Positions 1-8,136 of a stretch of 64,000 nt of DNA are shown here, one piece after another. Positions within the stretch are counted from its first letter, which is position 1. Every line of letters starts with the position of its first letter. Location of the stretch: NCBI RefSeq assembly GCF_014705945.2, contig NZ_CP061538.1, forward strand, positions 1,798,001-1,862,000, written 5' to 3'. The position numbers and the translations under genes are program-made. The notes below the pieces were generated by a model that made no database searches, was not told the DNA's origin, and was given only the letters and a program-made list of their open reading frames with translations. The stretch is from Rothia amarae. GTDB lineage: Bacteria > Actinomycetota > Actinomycetes > Actinomycetales > Micrococcaceae.

Positions 1-1068
1 TCCGCGACCGGGTCCGGGGGAGGTGGCGGTGAGAGTGCCGCCGTGGGCCTCGATCAATGCCTTGGAGATGGTCAGACCGATCCCGGCCCCGCCGTTGTCC
101 CGGCTGCGGGCGGCATCCCCCCGGTAGAAGCGTTCGAAGATGTGTCCAAGCTGGCCAGGTGGGATGCCCTCGCCGTCATCGGCAACGTGGATGAGCGCGG
201 TGGACGCCCCCTGTCGGTGGACGCTGATCCGGACCTGCCCACCGGCCGGGGTGTGCCGTAGCGCGTTCGACAGGAGATTGCTCATCACCTGGCCGAAGCG
301 TTGCCGGTCCACGAGCACCCGGGCGGTGTCCGTAATGGTCTCGACCTGTAAATCGACGCCTTTGTCAGCATAAGCTTCCCCCGCGGCAGCAGCGGCGGTA
401 TGGAGCAGATCCCCGAGCCCTTCCTCCGCCAGGTCCAAATCGATCCGGTGTTCCTGGGCCCGGGAGACATCGTCGATGTCTTCCATCAACCGGGTCAGGC
501 GGGCGAGTTGATCAGCCATGATCGTGTGGATGGCATTATTCCAGTCCACAACCCCGTCCTGGAGACCATCGAGGTAGACCGTGAGCACCGATAAGGGGGT
601 GCCCATTTCGTGGGCCAGATCAGAGAGCATCTGGCGGCGGACCTGTTCGATGTGTTCCAGCCGGTCGGCCATGGTGTTGAAGGCATGCGCCAGGGTGGTG
701 ACCTCGGGGCCTGCTTCTCCGGCGGGCACGCGGATACGGTAGTTGCCGGCCGTCAGGCTGGTAGCGGCGCGGGTGAGATCCTGCAGGGGGGTGCGCAGGC
801 GACGCGATAACCACAGGCTGGCCAGCAGGGCGCTGATCAAGGCGGTAGGCAGGGCGACGGCCAGGGTGATCAGGTTGGCGTCCCGGTAGGCCTGCTCGGC
901 ATGGAACAGCTCCAGCGAGGGGTCCTCCTGGCCGGTCATCAACATATGATCATGGAACAGGGTCGGGCCCACCATCGTGGCCACGGCCGCGGCCACCAGC
1001 AGGCTAATCACCACGACCAACACCTGGGCGGCCAGGAAGCGGAAGGTCAGGCCGGGTCCGTGATTCAT
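1..1068 (-). CDS. copS: Copper-sensing histidine kinase CopS, 3' end outside window
   Basis: My own translation of the reverse strand gives 356 codons without a stop, so the gene runs off the left edge. Visible parts are a first membrane helix (about residues 11-33), a short extracytoplasmic loop, a second helix (about 66-86), a HAMP-like stretch, the H-box LAHEMGTPLSVL with phospho-acceptor His153, an N-box around NLLSNALRHTP (about 265-273), a G1 box (VADDGEGIP), an F-box (ERFYRGD) and a G2 box (GGAGIGLTIS). The loop holds a His/Met cluster (FHDHMLM, residues 38-44), a plausible copper site. Its ATG overlaps the TGA of the upstream response regulator (ATGA), so the two are translationally coupled. 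Being beside cueP and a multicopper oxidase makes copper the likely signal; that is inference from context. Confidence 0.88.
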   Translation of the reverse strand, partial: MNHGPGLTFRFLAAQVLVVVISLLVAAAVATMVGPTLFHDHMLMTGQEDPSLELFHAEQAYRDANLITLAVALPTALISALLASLWLSRRLRTPLQDLTRAATSLTAGNYRIRVPAGEAGPEVTTLAHAFNTMADRLEHIEQVRRQMLSDLAHEMGTPLSVLTVYLDGLQDGVVDWNNAIHTIMADQLARLTRLMEDIDDVSRAQEHRIDLDLAEEGLGDLLHTAAAAAGEAYADKGVDLQVETITDTARVLVDRQRFGQVMSNLLSNALRHTPAGGQVRISVHRQGASTALIHVADDGEGIPPGQLGHIFERFYRGDAARSRDNGGAGIGLTISKALIEAHGGTLTATSPGPGRG

Positions 1069-1787
1069 GGCTGCCCCACCCGGTAGCCCACGCCACGCAC
1101 GGTGTCGATAAACCCCCGGCCCCGGGTGTCGGTGCCGAGCTTGCGACGCAAGTTGCCGATGTGGACATCGACGATGCGTTCATCACCGACCCAGGTGGTG
1201 TCCCAGACCTCGGTGACCAGGTCGTGGCGGGTCAGCACCTGGCCGGGGCGCAGAGCCAGGGCAAGCAGCAGCTCGAACTCCGTGCGGGTGAGCTCTACGG
1301 TCGTCTCCCCCACCCGCACCTGATGGGCGACGGGGTCAAGAATGAGGTCACCAACGATCAAGGGGGTGGTCACCTGCGGTGGGGTGGTGCTGGTGCGCGG
1401 GCGGCGCAGCACCGCATGCACCCGGGTCACCAGTTCCCGGATGCTAAAAGGTTTGGTGATGTAGTCATCCGCCCCCAGGGTCAAACCGCTGATCTTGTCG
1501 TCCTCGCTGCCACGCGCGGTGAGCATGAGGATGTAGCAGTCCGAGAAGGTGCGGATCCGTCGGCACACCTCCAGGCCGTCGAGTTCGGGTAGCCCCAGAT
1601 CCAGCACCACAACATCGGGGGAAAAGTGACGGGCCTCGTCCAAGGCCTGGGTGCCGGTGTGCGCCTGGCGGGTATCGAAGCCGGCCCGGATGAGGTAGGA
1701 GGCCACCATCTGAGCCAGGGGTTGTTCATCATCGACGACCAGCACCCGCCCCGGGGGCGTGGCGGTGGTCGGTGTGTAGTCAGCCAT
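1065..1787 (-). CDS. copR: Copper response regulator CopR (OmpR family)
   Basis: The 240-residue protein has a receiver domain with the acidic pair Asp19-Asp20, phospho-acceptor Asp63 in VVLDLGLPELDG and the conserved Lys in DDYITKPFS. A C-terminal OmpR/PhoB winged helix ends in RGVGYRVGQP. I place the start at the ATG at 1787 (MADYTPTT), because the open frame upstream of it runs through the intergenic operator and lacks domain character. It forms an operon with copS (4-nt overlap). A perfect tandem TGAAGATTT box lies 60 bp upstream of the start, which points to self-regulation. Order and content match the copRS locus of Corynebacterium glutamicum as I remember it. The high GC contrasts with the chromosome to the right. 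Confidence 0.9.
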   Translation of the reverse strand: MADYTPTTATPPGRVLVVDDEQPLAQMVASYLIRAGFDTRQAHTGTQALDEARHFSPDVVVLDLGLPELDGLEVCRRIRTFSDCYILMLTARGSEDDKISGLTLGADDYITKPFSIRELVTRVHAVLRRPRTSTTPPQVTTPLIVGDLILDPVAHQVRVGETTVELTRTEFELLLALALRPGQVLTRHDLVTEVWDTTWVGDERIVDVHIGNLRRKLGTDTRGRGFIDTVRGVGYRVGQP

Positions 1788-1846
1788 AGACCCCAGTATC
1801 GCTCCGGCCAGGGGGGAATACCACCCTCGCTCAGTGCCCGGCGGGG

Positions 1847-1866
1847 AAATCTTCATCAAATCTTCA
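1847..1866 (-). promoter_or_regulatory. CopR binding box (tandem repeat)
   Basis: Read on the minus strand the sequence is TGAAGATTTGATGAAGATTT, two perfect 9-bp direct repeats separated by 2 bp. From memory this is the consensus reported for CopR of Corynebacterium glutamicum (TGAAGATTT-nn-TGAAGATTT). It lies between divergent copR and cueP-copO, where autoregulation and target activation would be expected. Confidence 0.8.
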
Positions 1867-2015
1867 AACATCACCCTTCGACCGCCGTCACCCCTGTGCC
1901 CCACCCCGGGCCGGCGGCATCGCCTCCACTGGTCGGTTCAGCAGGCGCCACCAGGGATTTCACTGCCTGCACCGCATACCCGGGGCGGGTAGAAGGACAT
2001 CGCCCACGGCTGTGG

Positions 2016-2037
2016 GGTGGTGACCCGGTGGTGACCC
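2016..2037 (+). repeat. Tandem 11-bp direct repeat upstream of cueP
   Basis: GGTGGTGACCC occurs twice back to back. The position in the cueP upstream region suggests a possible regulator site, but the motif does not match the CopR box and I cannot name a binding protein. Confidence 0.45.
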
Positions 2038-2192
2038 AGCCCACCGAATTCACCCCCTTTTCGCCCTGTCATAGTGCTGTGAGCAGGGTTTTTGGTTTCT
2101 AGTCCGTCAGGCACCCGTGTTAGATATAAGGTATGGCATCGACCTTGAGGCGGTGTCTTCTCACGGTCTTACCACGATCCAAGGAGATTGAC

Positions 2193-2768
2193 GTGAAACG
2201 AGCAGCGATCGCAGCCGCCGCCCTTGCCCTCGCCCTCACGGGGTGTTCGGCCGCCGACCCGGAACCCACCGCCGACGGGACGGTGTCCCAGGATACATTC
2301 CTGACTACCCATGGCCTGGGCGCCATGGACGCGGTGGAGATCATTAATCACCTCGACCGGCAGAAGGTCACTGAGCGTCCCACAGATCTGATCGCCTCAG
2401 TGCGTGCCGATGAACTGCTGCCCTCGAGCGATGACCAGGAAGTCGTGGTCGATCTTCCCGACAATCAGACGTATGTCTCGATCGCACCCTATCTCACCTC
2501 CACCCACGACTGCTTCTACCACAGCCTCACGACCTGCCTGGGGGAACTCGACAATGAGGATATCCAGGTCACGATCACTGATGAGGCGACCGGTGAGGTG
2601 CTGGTGGACGAGGCGACAACCACCTTCGACAATGGGTTTATTGGCTTCTGGCTTCCTGATGATACCACCGGCCTGATTGAGGTCAGCTACCAGGGGCGTA
2701 CCGGCACCACGGAGTTTTCCACCACCGACGACGGTGCCACCTGTGTCACAGACCTGCGCCTGACGTGA
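2193..2768 (+). CDS. cueP: CueP-family copper-binding lipoprotein
   Basis: I start at the GTG at 2193, which follows AAGGAG at a good distance and directly begins a lipoprotein signal (VKRAAIAAAA... LALTGCSA, lipidated Cys18). An upstream ATG at 2133 would put 20 extra residues before it. The mature part carries the CueP hallmark THDCFYHSLTTC, then GFIGFWLPDDTTG and a C-terminal TCVTDLRLT with a further Cys. In Salmonella, CueP is a periplasmic copper-binding protein that binds Cu through Cys residues. Here it would be an extracytoplasmic, membrane-anchored copper binder. It lies 71 bp before the multicopper oxidase gene and probably shares its transcript. The likely equivalent in C. glutamicum is the secreted-protein gene before copO. 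Confidence 0.85.
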   Translation: MKRAAIAAAALALALTGCSAADPEPTADGTVSQDTFLTTHGLGAMDAVEIINHLDRQKVTERPTDLIASVRADELLPSSDDQEVVVDLPDNQTYVSIAPYLTSTHDCFYHSLTTCLGELDNEDIQVTITDEATGEVLVDEATTTFDNGFIGFWLPDDTTGLIEVSYQGRTGTTEFSTTDDGATCVTDLRLT

Positions 2769-2839
2769 TGGCTCAGCAGGGTCCTCACCTGCGCCTGTCT
2801 TCCGTATCACTGAAATCTTGCACCAAGAAAGGTTAAATC

Positions 2840-4333
2840 ATGACAAACGCATCTTCCCGACGACAGTTTCTGCTCGGCGGGCTCGTCCTCGCCGGCACCG
2901 GGGCCCTGACCGCCTGCACCAGCAACCCTGGACCCGCTGCCTCGGCATCAGGTTCCTCCCTTCGCCCCACTCCCACCCCCACTGCGCTCGGTGAGCCGAC
3001 GGTGCGCCGGACACTGACCGCCCGGCCCCTCTCCCTGGATATCGGCGGCATCGAAGCCAAGACGTGGGGGTACGTCTCTGACACCGGGGATGCGGCCATT
3101 GAGGCCACCGCCGGCGACGTCCTCCAGGTCGATATCACCAATGAACTGCCTGAGAGCACCTCTATCCACTGGCATGGCATCGCACTCCACAACGCAGCCG
3201 ACGGTGTGCCCGGCATGACCCAGGACCCCATTGAACCTGGCGAGTCTTTCTCCTATGTTTTTGAAGTCCCCCACGGTGGCACCTACTTCTACCATTCCCA
3301 CACCGGCCTGCAGCTTGATCGCGGCCTCCACGCCCCACTGATTATCCGTGACCCGCAAGACGCTGAGGACCAGGACGTCGAGTGGACCATCGTGCTCGAC
3401 GACTGGGTCGATGGCATTCAGGGCACTCCCGACGATGAGCTCGACAAGCTCACCGGAATGGGTTCGGGCGACCATAACGGGGGGATGGAAATGGGCGACC
3501 ATAACGGGGGGATGGAAATGGGAGACCACGGCACCCCGGACCGCGTACTGGGCGGGGATGCCGGCGATGTGATGTATCCGTACTACCTCATCAACGGACG
3601 TATCCCCCGTGCTCACCGGACCTTCGAGGCTCGCCCGGGCGACAAGGCCCGCCTGCGGTTTATCAACTCCGGCGGTGACACCATCTTCAAGGTGGCCCTC
3701 GGTGGTCACCGCATGACCGTCACCCACACCGACGGCTTCCCTGTCCAGCCCTGGGAGACCGAATCGATCTACCTGTCCATGGGCGAGCGTGTCGACGTCG
3801 AGGTCATCCTCGGCGACGGCGTCTTCCCGCTCACGGCTTTGGCGGTGGGTAAGGACGACCGCGCCTTCGCCGTCATCCGCACTGCCGGCGGCCAGGCCCC
3901 TCGCCCCGATGTCGACTTCCCCGAGCTGTCGTCCACCGGACTGCTTCTGTCCTCCCTGAAGCCAGCAGACCGTGCACTCCTGCCCGAGGGCACACCAGAC
4001 CGAGAAGTCAGCATCGACCTGGGCGGGCAGATGATGCCGTATGAATGGAGCATTCTCACCGACGGCCAATCCTCCCCCGCGACCGTGCAGGAGGGCCAGC
4101 GCCTGCGGATGGTCATGCGCAACAGGACCATGATGCCCCATCCCATGCACATCCACGGCCACACGTGGGCGCTGCCCGGCAGCGGCGGGCTACGCAAGGA
4201 CACCGTCCTTCTCCGCGGGGGTGAAACCATGATCGCCGACCTGATCGCTGAGAACCCCGGTGAGTGGGCATTTCACTGCCATAACGCCTATCACATGGAA
4301 ACCGGGATGTTCAGCTCGCTTCGCTACAAGTAA
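2840..4333 (+). CDS. copO: Multicopper oxidase (CopO/CueO-like), Tat lipoprotein
   Basis: The 497-residue enzyme starts with a twin-arginine signal (SRRQFLLGG, Arg7-Arg8) that also contains a lipobox-like LTAC at Cys26, so it is probably exported folded and lipid-anchored. All four multicopper oxidase copper motifs are visible: HWHG (His110, His112), HSH (His152, His154), HPMHIHGH near residue 434 and HCHNAYHMETGM near 476, with the type-1 Met. It likely oxidises Cu(I) to Cu(II) outside the membrane. Residues about 210-236 hold a duplicated His/Met segment (GDHNGGMEM twice), the kind of flexible insert that recruits Cu(I) in CueO-type enzymes. RBS is AAAGG. Co-transcription with cueP and control by CopR are inferred from context. 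Confidence 0.93.
   Translation: MTNASSRRQFLLGGLVLAGTGALTACTSNPGPAASASGSSLRPTPTPTALGEPTVRRTLTARPLSLDIGGIEAKTWGYVSDTGDAAIEATAGDVLQVDITNELPESTSIHWHGIALHNAADGVPGMTQDPIEPGESFSYVFEVPHGGTYFYHSHTGLQLDRGLHAPLIIRDPQDAEDQDVEWTIVLDDWVDGIQGTPDDELDKLTGMGSGDHNGGMEMGDHNGGMEMGDHGTPDRVLGGDAGDVMYPYYLINGRIPRAHRTFEARPGDKARLRFINSGGDTIFKVALGGHRMTVTHTDGFPVQPWETESIYLSMGERVDVEVILGDGVFPLTALAVGKDDRAFAVIRTAGGQAPRPDVDFPELSSTGLLLSSLKPADRALLPEGTPDREVSIDLGGQMMPYEWSILTDGQSSPATVQEGQRLRMVMRNRTMMPHPMHIHGHTWALPGSGGLRKDTVLLRGGETMIADLIAENPGEWAFHCHNAYHMETGMFSSLRYK
3467..3520 (+). repeat. 27-bp tandem duplication inside the oxidase gene
   Basis: Two identical in-frame 27-bp copies encode GDHNGGMEM twice, followed by a partial third (GDHG). 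The unit adds His and Met ligands without shifting the frame. Confidence 0.85.
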
Positions 4334-4460
4334 CCCCCACAGTAGGGTTGAGTGCCGAGGTGGGCAGAGTCGCTGCAGACCACCCACCGGGCAGCATGAT
4401 GACCTTCCTCGGTGTTGTGGTCCTCCGGGACAACCAGAACACCGTCTTCTTCCCCACCGC

Positions 4461-4547
4461 CCGGCCGCGGTGTTCCTGAGGGAGGTCACCGCCGATGACA
4501 TCCTTGATGTCGCCCTGCCGCTGGCCGAGGAGGCACCAGCATCATGA
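4461..4547 (+). pseudogene. Remnant of a redoxin-like gene (3' end only)
   Basis: The frame reads PAAVFLREVTADDILDVAL... and stops with a TGA that overlaps the ATG of the next frame (ATGA). This coupling suggests a genuine gene end. No intact upstream frame could be found between the oxidase stop and here, so the 5' part seems lost or scrambled. A TlpA/thioredoxin-like identity is a guess from the usual partner of CcdA-type proteins. Confidence 0.35.
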
Positions 4548-4676
4548 CCGTTGATGTGATGGCGCAGTTGGCGATCGGCTAGCAGTTCGCCGACGCCGCG
4601 GCCACCGGGTCACTGATGATCGGCATCCTGGCTGCGGCAGCTGCAGGTCTGATCTCGTTCGCTTCCCCGTGCATCG
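4544..4676 (+). pseudogene. CcdA-like membrane protein fragment cut by IS6
   Basis: The frame starts MTVDVMAQLAIG, hits a TAG at 4580-4582, then continues as QFADAAATGSLMIGIL... and AGLISFASPC, the start of a CcdA-type cytochrome-c-biogenesis / thiol-disulfide membrane protein. It is cut at 4676 by the IS6-family element. Both the internal stop and the truncation make it non-functional. Confidence 0.55.
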
Positions 4677-5515
4677 GGTGCTGTTGCAAAGTTGGGCGGA
4701 GAGCAGTGAAGACTCAGTTTCTCATTCCCTGATCGCCGCTGCGTGTGGGCGTTCTCAGGCCGTCTCGAAGACCCGGTTGACGATCACCGCGTCCGGGTTC
4801 GGTTGCCCGTAGGCAAACATCGTGCCCTGACCTTTCCGCAATGAATCGCCTCCATCCCTTTCCACGTCCGATATGCAGATGTCCGGTTCTTAAACGCGCC
4901 TTTCGGCCCGAGGATCCGCTTCAGCCGACCATGGTCGCCTTCCAAGATATTGTTGAGGTATTTCACCTGCCGGTGTTCCACTGTTGGCGGGCAGATTCCC
5001 TCTGACTTCAACTCGGCGATTGCCTTGGCTAGGGAGGGTGCTTTATCGGTGTTGATCACTCTGGGATACCCGGCTGACGCATTGGACCTGAGGGCCTTGG
5101 CCAGGAAACGCTTCGCTGCGACCACGTTCCGCTTCGGAGAGAGGTAAAAGTCCAGGGTCTGGCCACCGGCGGTGCTCGCCCGATAGAGGTAGCACCACCT
5201 GCCGCCGACCCGGATATAGGTCTCATCCACCTGCCAGGAACTGGCCTGCCAGTCGGGTACCTGCCGGTACCACCGAGTGTGCTTGTCCAGCTCAGGGCCG
5301 TATTTCTGGACCCAGCGGTAGATCGTGGTGTGATTGACCGGCACGCCCCGCTCAGTCATCATTTTCTCTAGATCGCGGTAGCTCACCCCGTAGCGGCAGT
5401 ATCACCGCACTGCCCACAGAGTGATGTCACGGGGGAAATGACGACCGGAGAAGATGCCCATGGCTGTGATTATTTCACGCCGGTCTTTCTACTGCCCCAA
5501 CTTTGCAACAGCACC
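4677..5515 (-). mobile_element. IS6-family insertion sequence, copy 1 (complete ends)
   Basis: The 839-bp element is bounded by perfect 20-bp terminal inverted repeats GGTGCTGTTGCAAAGTTGGG. Size, end sequence and transposase fit the IS6/IS26 family. The flanks do not match each other: CGTGCATC on the left, TACGAGTC on the right. The right flank instead matches the left flank of copy 2, so the copies have been through a replicon-fusion or translocatable-unit event. Copy 2 coordinates equal copy 1 plus 8830. Confidence 0.9.
4784..5461 (-). pseudogene. IS6-family transposase, nonsense mutation near N-terminus
   Basis: The natural frame starts at 5461 (MGIFSGRHFPRDITLWAVR) and meets TGA at codon 20 (5402-5404), where the family would have Trp, before YCRYGVSYRDLEKMM. 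Downstream everything is intact: a helix-turn-helix (NHTTIYRWV) and the DDE residues in WQVDETYI, VINTDKAP and ILEGDHGRLK. Initiation at the internal Met at 5386 would give 200 residues without the N-terminus. Probably inactive unless read through. Confidence 0.8.
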
Positions 5516-5833
5516 TACGAGTCCACCCCGGGCGCCACGGTCCGCGGCATCGCCGAGGATCTCGGCATCGTGCGCGGCACGCTGCGGCACTGGCTCGAGG
5601 TCTACGGGACCGGCAAGAAGACCGCCGCTGACGGGACATTGACCTCCAGCCCACTGCAGTCCAAGCCGTCGCCGACAAGCCCTACGGGTCCCGCCGGTGA
5701 GACGCCTGAGCAGAAGATCGCCCGGCTCGAGGCCCGGGTCAACGAGCTCGAGGTCGAGACGACGAAGCTGACCACCGAGCGGGAGATCCTCCAGCGGGCG
5801 GCCAAGTATTTCGCTGGGGAGACGGGCTGGTGA
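5516..5833 (+). pseudogene. IS3-family OrfA, 3' part (5' part at 13448-13506)
   Basis: The frame enters from the IS6 end as YESTPGATVRGIAEDLGI... and ends with a leucine-zipper-like stretch (RLEARVNELEVETTKLTTE) and ILQRAAKYF. This is the usual C-terminal half of an IS3 OrfA. Its first 20 residues (MARKNYSEEFRRQAVDLYES) are found 8 kb away at 13448, and the reading frame joins exactly across the shared TACGAGTC. The stop overlaps the orfB GTG (GTGA). Confidence 0.8.
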
Positions 5834-6726
5834 GTCGTTTCCAGTTCGTCGCCGGCAACTCCGCCACCTTCGAGGTGAAGCGACTGTGTGAGCTCGTCGA
5901 GATCGAGCGCTCGTCCTACTACGCCTGGCTCAAGGCTGCCCCGGCCCGAGAAGCCAGGGCAGCTGACGACGCGGCGCTGGCAGAGCGGATCAGGGCTGTC
6001 CATGCCGAGGACAACACCCAGGGTGCGCCACGGATCACCGCCGAGCTCAACGACAGCGCGCCTGCCGGTGAGCGGGTAAACCACAAGCGCGTCGCCAGGG
6101 TGATGCGGCTGCAAGGAATCCGGGGCTATGTGAAGAAGCGGCGGGTGCGGACCACGATCCCCGAACCGTCTGGCCAGAAGTACCCCGACTTGCTCAAGCG
6201 CGACTTCACCGCCCCGGCACCAGGGCTGCGCTACGTCGGCGACATCACCTATCTGCCGATCGCCGACGGCACGAACCTCTACCTGGCGACCGTGATCGAC
6301 TGCTACAGCCGTCGGCTTGTCGGGTGGGCCATCGCTGACCACATGCGTACCGAGCTCGTCGAGGACGCGTTGAAGGCCGCCGCCGCAACCCGGGGCACCC
6401 TCAAGGGCAGCGTATTTCACAGCGACCACGGGTCGGTCTACTGCTCGAAGGACTACGCCAAGCTCTGTCGCAAGCTCGGCGTCACCCAGTCCATGGGCGC
6501 CGTCGGGTCCAGCGCGGACAACGCATTGGCCGAGTCGTTCAACGCCACCATGAAGCGCGAGGTTCTCCAAGACGCCGCCTGCTGGAGCAACGAACTGGTC
6601 TGCCGCCGGCAGGTCTTCAGGTGGCTCGTCCGCTACAACACCAAGCGACGCCATTCGTGGTGCCGCTACGTCCCGCCGGTCCTCTACGAGACCGGCAACA
6701 CCGCTACGCTGCCGACGGCTGCGTAA
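5830..6726 (+). CDS. IS3-family transposase OrfB (rve integrase core)
   Basis: The 298-residue protein has an HTH_21-like N-terminal region (RLCELVEIERSSYYAWL) and an integrase core with DDE residues in YVGDITYLP, FHSDHGSVY and ALAESFNATMK. It starts with GTG inside the orfA stop, so expression depends on orfA translation, normally by coupling or frameshifting. OrfB is intact, but its OrfA partner is split, so the element is probably immobile in this arrangement. Confidence 0.9.
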   Translation: MSRFQFVAGNSATFEVKRLCELVEIERSSYYAWLKAAPAREARAADDAALAERIRAVHAEDNTQGAPRITAELNDSAPAGERVNHKRVARVMRLQGIRGYVKKRRVRTTIPEPSGQKYPDLLKRDFTAPAPGLRYVGDITYLPIADGTNLYLATVIDCYSRRLVGWAIADHMRTELVEDALKAAAATRGTLKGSVFHSDHGSVYCSKDYAKLCRKLGVTQSMGAVGSSADNALAESFNATMKREVLQDAACWSNELVCRRQVFRWLVRYNTKRRHSWCRYVPPVLYETGNTATLPTAA

Positions 6727-6742
6727 TCACACCCCGTGTCCA

Positions 6743-7907
6743 AGATCCGGGGGTAGGGCCCTTGCGCGGTGCCGTCTACTACACCGACGGTCAGCTCGAG
6801 GACGACGCCCGCCTCGTGATCGCGCTGGCCCGCACCGCCGCGGCGCACGGCGCGGACGTCCTCACCCGGTGCGCCGCGACCGACCTGCGTGAGGACCGAC
6901 TCACCCTCACGGACGAGACGACGGGCGAGAGCGTCGAGGCTCGGGGCACGGTCGTCTCGGCGACCGGCGTGTGGGCCGGTGAACACGACCCGTCGTTGCG
7001 GATCTCGCCGAGCCGCGGATCCCACCTGGTCGTGCGGGCCGAGGCGCTCGGGTGTCCCAGCGCCGTGTTCACCGCGCCGGTGCCGGGTCACTTCGGCCGG
7101 TTCGTGTTCGCTCTGCCACAGAGCGACGGCCTCGTGCTCGTCGGCCTCACCGACGACGCCGCTCCCGGGGTCGACGGCATCGCTCCGCCGGTGCCGGAAT
7201 CCGACGAGGACTTCCTCCTCGCCACGATCAACCGCGCGCTGGAGCGCCCCCTGACCAGGCAGGACGTGGTGGGCCGGTTCGCCGGGCTGCGGCCGTTGGT
7301 GCTGCCGACTCCGTCGGGCGGGTCGACGGGAGGGACGAAGAGGCGGATCGGGAGGCACGGGTTCGGGGAGAGGCGCGAGCACGGCGCGTCGGGGGATCTG
7401 TCGGAGGGCGCGGAGCGCCCACTCGTCGAGGCGGGCGCGACCGCCGACGTGTCCCGACGGCACCTGCTCATCGACGAACCTGGCCGGCCCCTGACGATCG
7501 CCGGGGGCAAGCTCACGACCTATCGCACGATGGCCGAGGACGCCGTGGACGCCGCCTGCCGTCGTCTCGGGACGGACCGGGAGTGCCGGACGAGGATGCT
7601 CCCGCTCGTGGGCGCGGCGCCGCGGGAGGTGCTGGCCCGTCTCGAGGAACCGACCCGTCTCGTGCGCCGTTACGGCACCGAGGCCGGTCGTGTCGCGGAG
7701 TTGGGCCGTCGGTACCCCCGGTTCGCGGGCCCCGTCGCCGAGGGCGTCGCCTACACCGTTGCGGAGATGCTCTTCGGCGTGCTGGCGGAGGGCGCCCTCA
7801 CGGTGGAGGACCTCGTCGAACGCCGCACCCGCACCTCCTTCGTCGAGTCCGCCGTCCCCGCCGCCCGCGAGGTCGCCGCCCAGGTCCTGGAACTCGCGAC
7901 CACCTGA
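6743..7907 (+). pseudogene. glpD: glpD fragment (FAD glycerol-3-phosphate dehydrogenase), N-terminus lost
   Basis: Coding begins at the IS3 end with GAVYYTDGQLEDDARLVIAL, which is mid-protein for GlpD. The N-terminal FAD-binding GxGxxG and about 150 residues are missing. The rest is recognisable: GTVVSATGVWAGE, SRGSHLVV, VGLTDD, AGLRPL, AGGKLTTYRTMAEDAVD and a C-terminal DAO_C-like domain. Cutting by IS3 makes it non-functional. GC is very high with G/C-ending codons, fitting a donor other than the Rothia-like host. Confidence 0.85.
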
Positions 7908-8046
7908 CCCCCGCCCCCCGGATGACGTCATGCGGGGTGAGGAAGGGGGCAGGGGGGCCATCGACACGGCTGAGCGCGTCGAGCGCGTGCTCGCCCTCGT
8001 GAGGTCCGAGGGCGCGGACGGCCCCAGAGCCACGGCGTTCCAAGTC

Positions 8047-8081
8047 GAGAGGCCCCCTCCCGGGTTGGGAGGGGGCCTCTC
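8047..8081. terminator. Strong hairpin between convergent genes
   Basis: Perfect 15-bp stem GAGAGGCCCCCTCCC / GGGAGGGGGCCTCTC with a 5-nt loop. It lies between the 3' ends of the glpD remnant and the DyP gene, where a bidirectional terminator is expected. There is no long T tract on either side. Confidence 0.75.
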
Positions 8082-8136
8082 GTTCATCGCCGGTGCGGAC
8101 GACCGGGCGAGCACCGGTCTCGATCCGCCGGCCTGG

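Larger units (their letters stand above)
1788..2192. other. Divergent copR / cueP control region
   Basis: This 405-bp stretch has no convincing gene. It separates two divergent units and holds the CopR box (1847-1866) near copR and a tandem pair of 11-bp repeats (2016-2037) nearer cueP. I see no clear sigma-70 hexamers. The AT-rich TAGATATAAGG near 2119-2131 could be part of a cueP promoter. Confidence 0.55.
5516..6742 (+). mobile_element. IS3-family element, right-hand part
   Basis: This part contains the rest of orfA and all of orfB and ends at 6742 with CGTGTCCA. That mirrors TGGACACG at 13397, the left end of the same element. With the IS6 copy and one duplication removed, the reassembled element is about 1329 bp, normal for IS3. 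Confidence 0.75.

Noticed and set aside
2948-4162. 404-codon minus-strand frame opposite the multicopper oxidase
   Set aside because: It is the complement of a gene with all four copper motifs. Its composition is shadow-like, with no start signal.
5602-6654. 350-codon minus-strand frame opposite IS3 orfB
   Set aside because: It is the complement of a clear transposase with DDE residues, and it shows no domain or ribosome site of its own.
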